In this document: positions 5,597-5,880 of the stretch, one piece after another
Position numbering within the stretch: the first letter of the stretch is position 1
How the letters are laid out: each line of letters opens with the position of its first letter
Assembly (NCBI GenBank): GCA_035541995.1
Contig: DATKMG010000647.1
Span: 1-5,880, forward strand
DNA: 5,880 nucleotides
Source of the DNA: DATKMG01 sp035541995
Lineage (GTDB): Bacteria; Acidobacteriota; Terriglobia; Versatilivoradales; Versatilivoraceae
Direction of reading: 5' to 3'
The notes under the pieces: generated by a model
The model's input: the letters and a program-made list of their open reading frames with translations, nothing else
What the model was told of the DNA's origin: nothing
The model's database searches: none
Translations under genes and position numbers: made by a program

Positions 5597-5880
5597 CTCT
5601 GGAGAGGGGTGCCAGGTAATTTGCTTCGTTCTTCAATGATTTTGGTGGTCAATACGGCTTGTTGTCTGACCCTTTCACTCATCTGAGGCATCATTCCCGC
5701 AAATCGTTCGATCTCGGACAAATCCTCTGGTTCCCCCACGACGAAAAGTGCTCTCAGAGCTTCCCAAACCTGTGGTTCAGAAGGGGATATCAATGCGATT
5801 AACTCCCCGGGAATTACCGAGTTCCTATTGTGGACGCCTGCTGCCGAGAAAAAACCAGGCATCGGTGAGTGCACATCGAG
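5590..5880 (-). CDS. C-terminus of a HEAT-repeat-like protein, 5' end outside window
   Basis: The last 96 residues are visible; the frame remains open through base 5880, so the GTG at 5874 is probably internal. The segment from SEPQVWEALRALFVVGEPEDL through SEIERF and SERVRQQAVLTTKIIEER resembles paired HEAT-repeat helices (PEVREAALRALG... type), with an earlier helix at NSVIPGELIALIS. HEAT repeats form protein-binding solenoids; no enzymatic motif is seen here. The identification rests on helix pattern only and the rest of the protein is unseen, so other helical folds are possible. Its stop codon lies inside the last codons of the convergent ferredoxin gene. Confidence 0.6.
   Translation of the reverse strand, partial: LDVHSPMPGFFSAAGVHNRNSVIPGELIALISPSEPQVWEALRALFVVGEPEDLSEIERFAGMMPQMSERVRQQAVLTTKIIEERSKLPGTPLQSQ

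Overview
The window looks like chromosomal DNA of a free-living bacterium. GC content is moderate, coding is tight, and Shine-Dalgarno sites are strong (GGAGG or AAGGAGGT) before several genes. A B-box-type zinc finger fused to a LiaI/LiaF-like membrane domain, a bactofilin and an 8-cysteine ferredoxin of the 'CTGCAGSPAC' type together suggest Acidobacteriota or a neighbouring phylum. That assignment is inference. There are no rRNA or tRNA genes, CRISPR repeats, or intact insertion sequences.

Left end (1-1765): the 3' part of metK (S-adenosylmethionine synthetase, + strand) converges on a minus-strand gene for a zinc-finger membrane protein. Middle (1863-3138): a two-gene minus-strand operon encodes a bactofilin, then 37 bp later a methyltransferase-like protein with a degenerate SAM motif and a G9 tract in its coding sequence. 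The next stretch (3139-3939) is gene-poor. It holds one small ORF of 53 codons with a good ribosome binding site (3528-3689, minus), a perfect 8-bp palindrome ahead of the bactofilin gene, and otherwise only short, unconvincing frames.

Right part: a minus-strand gene (3940-4926) encodes a protein with two N-terminal membrane segments and a long coiled coil. A 310-bp divergent intergenic region separates it from a plus-strand ferredoxin gene (5237-5596). The ferredoxin gene overlaps tail-to-tail, by 7 bp, the end of a minus-strand gene whose visible C-terminus looks HEAT-repeat-like and which runs out of the window.

Functionally the window mixes one housekeeping enzyme (MetK) with cell-envelope and cytoskeleton-type proteins (bactofilin, coiled-coil membrane protein, zinc-finger membrane protein) and an electron carrier. 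Only bactofilin plus methyltransferase is convincingly one transcription unit. No defence system, biosynthetic cluster or mobile element is evident. The least explained items are the small ORF at 3528-3689 and the bactofilin-linked methyltransferase-like protein.
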